A DNA stretch of 26,268 bases, taken from Oehlia diaphana (lineage: Eukaryota; Glomeromycota; Glomeromycetes; Glomerales; Glomeraceae). Made by a program: the position numbers and the translations under genes. Below, one piece after another: positions 20,663-26,268 of this stretch. Location of the stretch: contig QZLH01001136.1 in NCBI GenBank assembly GCA_003833135.1, positions 1-26,268 on the forward strand, written 5' to 3'. Numbering within the stretch: the first letter of the stretch is position 1; every line of letters starts with the position of its first letter. Below the pieces are notes generated by a model. That model had not been told where the DNA came from and did not search any database. It saw only the letters and a program-made list of their open reading frames with translations.

Positions 20663-20992
20663 AAAATAACAAAATTTGAAATCTATAAAACATAACATGT
20701 ATCGATATACTGTATATTAATATAAGACGGCCATCCGCCCGGATGTAAGTAAATGTAAATCATCCAAAGAGGAATATGTCCATCACGCCGTGTATGCATT
20801 GACGTGAGCGCAGGAGATCTTTGCGGTCGTCTGGTCGAGATTCTAACTAGTAAATATTTAAATTTTTTTAATACTTCGATACAATTATCACACAATCTGA
20901 TGCGGAAAACTTTATACCAGATTTTCAGAATAATTCGTTATAATATTAACGAATTTTTGTTTAACGAAGGCTTAATCGGCAGGTACGCTAAC

Positions 20993-21015
20993 TTCGTTAT
21001 AAGGTGAGCTGACTG
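20993..21015 (-). repeat. Right terminal inverted repeat of the pogo-type element
   Basis: Reverse complement of the left end with three transitions; followed by TA at 21016-21017. Confidence 0.85.
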
Positions 21016-21017
21016 TA

Positions 21018-21805
21018 ATAACGTTAATAATAATCAACAATAAAAAAAAAATTATTCTATAGAATAATAATGTTAGTTTTAAATATAAATTATATAATAT
21101 TAGCAAAGAAGAAACAATTGATTCTATTCGTGGATATAGAATAAAATTAATTGATAATAATACAATTAATTATCGATTCATGTATCCGAAGAACATACCC
21201 CTATAGCTAACTCAGAATTTATCTAAGGACTAATCTATATTATAAATCCAATGCGTCAAAAAAAGAATCAAACATAAATTCCCTTGTAATCCAAAATAAA
21301 ATATTAACAAACACTATAAAAACCACTTATATAACGTTAAGACAAACGAAAAGAAAACCCATATAAAATTAATCTAAATTTCTATTTGTCTAATTTGAAA
21401 AATCGTTAAACCAGAAACTCAACTCTTGAAAAGTATCCACTTAAATTAAAATAACCATCCTAGAAATTATATCATCCATGAATCTATATCCAATCTACCA
21501 GGTGCTTCCTAAAATCCTTTGAATTCTTTTTATCTCATCCAATCTCTTAATCGTAAACCAAAAATATACAAAATAAACTTATACTTTTTCGTTGAAATTT
21601 TTAACGTTAAATCACGTGAATTAACATAAGTTATATTCAACTTTTCTTCACTCTTGGACTTTTACAGCCTTCCAACGTTTTTGATGCTTTTCTCCTGGTG
21701 GGCTATTTTTTAGACGTTTTTCATTTACATTCTTTTCATCAACCTCTCTATTTTCTTTCATTCGATTTGTGAAATTATTGTTGAGCATTGTAAATTAACA
21801 CCCAG
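21018..21805. other. Spacer before the channel pseudogene
   Basis: AT-rich. There is an inverted word pair around 21115-21180 (caattgattctatt and its surroundings), and a pyrimidine-rich patch at 21640-21770 precedes the channel remnant. I see no exon supplying the missing N terminus of the channel here. Confidence 0.4.
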
Positions 21806-23473
21806 ATAATCATTTGTCGAACATTTTCTGTCAACCAAATTCCATCCTATTTTGTAATATAGATAGTAATCATTCTTATGATTGGTGGAATTTTGCTGCG
21901 ATTATAGATTTTAAGTGGAAAACTTTTGGAAGAATTTACTATTATCTGATCTGGTTATTTTTATACGATTTTTTATATTTGTTATTCATTAGCTTCTACA
22001 TTAGAGCAAAATTCTATCCCTGATTTTTATTTTAATCTACTTTTTATAATTTCCATTATATTTGGTTCAATATTATTAATTTTTGAAGTTCGATATTATC
22101 TATGGAATTATAAACTTTATTTAAGTGATATATGGAATTTATTTGGTAAGTAATAATTTATTTAATTGCTTTATATTTAAACAACATTAACTTTATTTAA
22201 TTATCAATAGATCTAGGGGCATATATTTTACCTATTATAGCATCCATTTTTTGGCTTATCAATAAAAGCCCACCACTTTGGCTTAGAGCAATATCTATTA
22301 TATTATTGAGTTTTAAATTTTTATTATTTTTTAGAGTATTTAAATCATATGGAATTTATTTTGCCATAATAATTGGTGTTGCGAAAACAGTTTCTCCATT
22401 TTTAGTGCTCTTACTTTTTATAGTACTTAGCTATGCTCAAGCATTTTTTATTGTTCTAAGACAATTTAGTAATGATCCTAATTCTGGTCCGAATACAAAT
22501 ATGTTTAATTGGTTCCCCACTTCTCTTTTAGCAGTATATAGACTTCTTACTGGTAATAATTTATTTTTTTATTTATAAAAATTCATAAACCAGTGTTTTA
22601 TTTTTTAAAAAAAATATTTTAATAACTTTTTAATATAATTATAGGTGATTCTGGATCTTTATCATCATTTGATTATCGTGAACATGCTGTTATGACCATT
22701 TTATTGGTTACCTTTACATTTTTCACAGTAATTTACCTTTTGAATTTATTTATTGGATTACTCAACCTAGCAATTAGTGATTATAACAAAGAAGAAGAAT
22801 TTTTACTTCAAAAAGCAAAGGTAACCATTTTTTTACATTGTTGATTAATATCAATTTTATTTTATTAACAAACACTTTACTTTCTTTTAAAGATTATTAT
22901 GGAGATTGAATTATTTTATATGTTACCATACCAGAGACGTAATAAGAAATGGTTTCCAGATTGGATGTAAGTATTAAATATACTGTATATAAATCTGCTA
23001 ATATTAAAATTTTTTAGTTTTTTACAGTATATTTTATTAACATATTTTATTAACTATTTTTAAGTTATTATGATATACCCGTTACTGAGATTCGTAAATT
23101 AATTAATGCAATTGATAATAATCAAACTGTCTTTAATTATCCTCCAATTATCAGTGAAAAATTGAGAAAGTTAGTGGTACTTACTGATGATGATAATAAA
23201 CTAGAGAAGAAAATAGATCAACTTACAAGACAAAATGATGAGCTTAAACAACAAAATAAACGTATTATGAAATTTATTGGAGTATAACAAGATAATAAGG
23301 AAGAAAAAGATAGTAAGAAAGAACAAAATAGTGAGAAGAAACAAGATAGTGAGGAGGAACAAGATAATAAATTAATAGAGCAAACAAAAGAAGAGCTTAC
23401 ACTTAAAGAAAAAATTGATAAAATTAAACAAAAAATGGAAATTATTATGGAATTTTTATCGAAATTAAATTAA
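21806..23473 (+). pseudogene. TRP/polycystin-like cation channel, 5'-truncated and frameshifted
   Basis: 3' part of a multi-exon membrane channel of the Ion_trans superfamily. Exons: about 21806-22145, 22211-22552, 22645-22820, 22893-22966, 23065 to the end; junctions are in phase. Features in order: an extracellular-looking lead (DWWNFAAIIDFKWKTFGR), several hydrophobic helices (YYYLIWLF; NLLFIISIIFGSILLIFEV; LGAYILPIIASIFWLI; FLVLLLFIVLSYAQAFFIVL), a pore-loop candidate LLTGDSGSLSS spanning intron 2, a last helix (TILLVTFTFFTVIYLLNLFI) with GLLNLAISDYNKEEEF after it, then a cytosolic tail IYYDIPVTEIRKLINAIDNN and a Lys/Glu coiled coil. Lesions: one surplus T in the run 21958-21962 shifts the first exon, and a TAA at 23285 cuts the coiled coil, although the frame stays open to the TAA at 23471. 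No start codon and no N-terminal domain are present. Either a recent pseudogene or, less likely, a gene with sequence errors. Confidence 0.75.
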
Positions 23474-24055
23474 AACTTGCATTTTGCAGAGGTCAACAGA
23501 AATTTTTTTTTTTTTTGTATGATATCAAAAAAGTGTTCTTATTCAATTTATAAGTTATAGGAATTTTATTTATTTATTTATTTTCTTTTGTAAAATTGAT
23601 AGTGTAAAAAAAAAACTTTTTTAATAAATTTTATAAATATGTATTTGGGCTTTTATGTTTACTTTAGCTTAGTCATTTGTCTAACTATGTAATATATATA
23701 ATAGCGTGTTCTTTGAATAAAAAATTTTTTTTTACAGTTCTATTTCATTTTCAATTTGCTTTTTCGATGAAATATACCCTATAAAAACGGTATTTCAGAA
23801 AGTTATGTAGTACGATTGAGAATTTATGTATAGTACGTTAAAATGATGTATGGTTTTAAATTAGTATGTACGATTCACATTTATACACATGTACTTAGAT
23901 TACTATATAATAAAATTTCGTAGTATGTATGATTCATTTTTTTTACCATACTACACATACTTTATACATACTAGAATTTAAAAAAATTATAATTTGCAAT
24001 TGTATTTATCTATTTCATATTTGGTTTTATTCTTTATTAATTTAGAAAAAAAGAA
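23474..24055. other. AT-rich spacer with a short-period repeat patch
   Basis: Around 23805-23965, words of the type agtatgtacgattcac, gtagtacgattgag and gtagtatgtatgattcat recur with spacing of about 30-60 bases, so a degenerate tandem or clustered repeat is present. No gene was seen. Confidence 0.4.
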
Positions 24056-24330
24056 AATCTTTAGGATTGCTTCAGTCTCTACTGCTTCAGCTTCAGCAAG
24101 TGACTTTCTAGTTCCATAATCACTTTACTTTGTGAACAATTTCATTTCCAATCGCAAAATATTCAGTAATCAGTCTTTATAGCCCCATTATTCTTCCATT
24201 CTATAATGTCTTCAAATTTTATTCCCTACATTACCTACTGCTATACAAGATACTTTCTTCCATTCCGTCTCATTATCCGTTACTTCGAAAATTTGTCGAT
24301 CTTCTATTCGTATTTTCTTTCTAGATAAAT
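24056..24330 (-). pseudogene. Eroded coding fragment ending in a coiled-coil tail
   Basis: Minus-strand frames give ETEWKKVSCIAVGNVGNKI, then stops, then LRLEMKLFTK and finally RKSLAEAEAVETEAILK (about 24118-24066). The last part matches in pattern the tail RKAVAEVEAIEIANEK of the remnant at 3460-3908, with a similar approach (RLKLEIEDRKMN against LRLEMK). This suggests a second, older copy of the same family. At least three stops are present. Confidence 0.35.
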
Positions 24331-25470
24331 TATAATATTGAACATATTCTATTTTATTTGTTTGATATTCTTTGTAAATATACGAGAGGCAACATTTATT
24401 GCACTATACAGACATCAATGTGTAACTATTTTTGATCAAGTTTTCTTAGCAAATAAAAAAAAGTTTTCGCAAATATAAAAAAAAGCATTTTATTTTATCA
24501 TAAAATCTCTTGATAAAATAAAAAACCATAAACTAAATCGCTAATTGCATTTTGCTGTCACAAGAAAATTTGATTAGCAAGCCATTGATTTTTGGCAACA
24601 CAGCTTAATATTTACTTATTTCATTACTATTGAAAGAGTTGTCTCAATAACTCCTCTTTTGTCATACTTATTCTTATAAATTAAATAACTAATTAGATTA
24701 AGTCTTCTATTGAGTGTATTAAATTATTTTGCTTTACCTTCAAGGATGATCGCAAATTCGCAATTTATCAATTTTCTCCAGCATCTTCTTTATAGGAGGC
24801 TTATATATTGTTACTTTGTCAGGAATCGGGTCGTTTAAGAAAATTAGAAAAAACTTTTCAGTTTTTTTTTTTCGTTAGAGAATTCAAAAAAAAAAAAATT
24901 TTCGGTTTTATTTTTGTTAGAAAAATTTTTATTATTATAATTATACAATTTCTATTATTAGGGTTTAAATTAAATTTTTTTATCATAAAAGAAATCCCTT
25001 TTAAAATAATAATTTTTTTTTTATTAGAAAATTAGCCTTTGGAATGATGTAAACATTGGAATTTAAATGTGACAGTATATTATTGCTATACCCCAGGTTC
25101 GTTCAAGTCTTCAGAATGTTCAGCAGTTTAAAAACAAAAAAAAAAGAATGTTACTACATTTCTTTAATACAATCGAAAGTATAACTTCCCCATATAGTTC
25201 TTCCAGTAGTCTGGATTCATTAGAGTTTGGTCCTACAAAAAAGAAACCATATGCTACCAAAAAAATAAAGAAAACCTAAATTATAAAGTTTTAAAAATAA
25301 TGAAATAAAGACCTTTTCTTTTAAAAAATAAAAAAGGGAAAACTTTAAATAAGAGAAGTCAGCAGGTGAACTTACAAAAAATTTAAGAGAAAATATATTG
25401 AAAAAATACCGTATTAAAATTTTTGAAATAAAGTGTTATGATTAACATCAGTAAAATTAATCCAATTTAG
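24331..25470. other. AT-rich spacer with no supported gene
   Basis: Long A and T runs (for example 24864-24900 and 25012-25022). A 75-residue + strand frame at 24808-25035 is mostly Phe/Ile/Lys from homopolymers and is rejected. No RNA gene or inverted repeat of note was found. Confidence 0.5.
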
Positions 25471-25574
25471 CTTCACCTCACACTTTTTCCTTAGTTCTTT
25501 ACTCCCTTTCTCACACTCTCCTCCTTTCCCTGGCTCTCCCTTTCTTCCTTTCTCCCTTCCTTTTCCACTTTCTT
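25471..25574 (+). repeat. Polypyrimidine tract of about 100 bases
   Basis: The + strand is almost purely C and T from 25471 to 25574 (for example ctcctttccctggctctccc), interrupted by only a few purines, and sits in DNA that is otherwise A/T-rich. It could be a decayed microsatellite, a promoter pyrimidine stretch or a triplex-capable tract. No adjacent gene was seen. Confidence 0.6.
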
Positions 25575-26268
25575 GAAAATATCTCAATTCGACAGTTGTA
25601 AATTTCTAATATTGCTTTTCCCTGTCTTCCTCACTTTTAATGTTGCCGTAATCCTGAAAATAAATATACCATTTTATGTATAACTTATATCATTACCATA
25701 ATTTTTCTATTATTAAAACAAATTAAAATTAATAATTATGAATGAAGTAAAATTATTATACATACCAATTTATTTTTCTAATGAATTTATTAATTTCAGC
25801 AGAAGGTGAACAATTTAGAAATGAGACTTGTAATGTACTTTCACAAAAAATAATAGAAAATATTTTGTTCACTACAAAATCGTAAAAGATTTGTATCAAG
25901 GAAAATAGAAAAGTCAATCAAGCCAGATTTGGAATCCAATTTTTTTTATTAGAATTAACAAGCATGAATAATATTTTAAAAATGAAGATGAGATGATGCA
26001 CGTATGGATAAGTCCATTCATGTACGATCACTACGATGAAGGTATTTTTTGATGGCCTGCAAGTAGTGGTACGATCCGGATATATGACAGATATTCTGTT
26101 TAGCTGAAGAATGATATAGATATTCATTGCGGATCAAAATTTTTTGACTTGGATATTTAGTTATCTTACAAGAAGTTGGTACATATAATTATTAATATAT
26201 AATTAGGACTTAATCGTGTGCCATTAGTGATATGATAGCAATGATAATCTTGTAGGCTATTCAGTACA
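25575..26268. other. AT-rich spacer at the window end
   Basis: The patch 25975-26120 is somewhat less AT-rich; on the + strand it contains MHVWISPFMYDHYDEG in one frame, and an open frame of 69 residues lies on the minus strand. Neither has a context or a recognisable motif, so no gene is called. Confidence 0.4.

Larger units (their letters stand above)
19580..21015 (+). mobile_element. Internally deleted pogo/Tigger-type DNA transposon with TIRs and TA duplication
   Basis: The left end starts CAGTCAGCCCACCCCATAAC at 19580 and the right end, read inward from 21015, starts CAGTCAGCTCACCTTATAAC. The 23-base terminal inverted repeats agree at 20 positions and all three differences are C/T. Both ends are flanked by TA (19578-19579 and 21016-21017), the target duplication of Tc1/mariner/pogo elements, and CAGT ends are typical of pogo/Tigger. 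Subterminal regions on both sides repeat TTAACGAATTT-like words. Only the C-terminal part of the transposase remains, so the catalytic DDE core has been lost by deletion. Confidence 0.8.

Noticed and set aside
20495..20698. Minus-strand frame rich in Phe
   Set aside because: It is the complement of the 57-base A run.
24808..25035. + strand frame of 75 residues
   Set aside because: Dominated by Phe/Ile/Lys from homopolymers in spacer DNA.
1..26268. CRISPR arrays, prokaryotic operons, phage or plasmid origin
   Set aside because: No regular direct repeats with unique spacers, no ribosome-binding-site pattern, and genes contain spliceosomal introns.

Overview
The window looks like nuclear DNA of a filamentous fungus. 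It is very AT-rich, its intact genes are cut by many short GT-AG introns (donors such as GTAAGT and GTATGT), and it is crowded with decayed transposons and gene remnants. The gene families I recognise (a DNMT1-type cytosine methyltransferase with an RFTS domain, a family of TRP-like channels, hAT and pogo fossils, a secreted subtilisin) fit an arbuscular mycorrhizal fungus of the Rhizophagus type. The organism is an inference from family resemblance, not a database match.

Layout. 1-700 is repeat DNA with two striking inverted repeats. 902-2945 is a long, higher-GC coding remnant on the + strand, broken mostly by TGA stops. About 3460-3908 is the broken 3' end of a coiled-coil protein. 4669-5250 (-) is an intact single-exon orphan of 193 residues with a C-terminal membrane anchor. 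5251-7260 is mostly AT-rich spacer. 7262-8373 (-) is a subtilisin (S8) protease pseudogene that still shows its signal peptide, propeptide and catalytic motifs. 8600-9710 holds two inverted-repeat elements.

The core is two intact genes on the minus strand. 10107-15114 is an eleven-exon DNA (cytosine-5) methyltransferase; I reconstructed every junction in phase, giving 1359 residues (CUE-like N terminus, RFTS, two BAH domains, catalytic domain). Just upstream, 15721-16493 is a six-exon cytidine deaminase of 147 residues. The methyltransferase promoter carries two ACGCGT boxes, the MluI cell-cycle box that drives S-phase genes in yeasts.

17100-21015 is a transposon graveyard: a fold-back region, a hAT transposase fossil with a BED zinc finger, and an internally deleted pogo/Tigger element with matched terminal inverted repeats and a TA target duplication. 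21806-23473 (+) is the 3' part of a TRP/polycystin-like channel gene with one frameshift and one premature stop. The last 2.8 kb is AT-rich spacer with a possible second coiled-coil tail and a long polypyrimidine tract.

Together: the window encodes a likely maintenance 5-methylcytosine writer, surrounded by dead transposons whose in-frame stops can nearly all be explained by C-to-T or G-to-A transitions. That is what deamination of methylated cytosine would leave, although the link is only inferred here.
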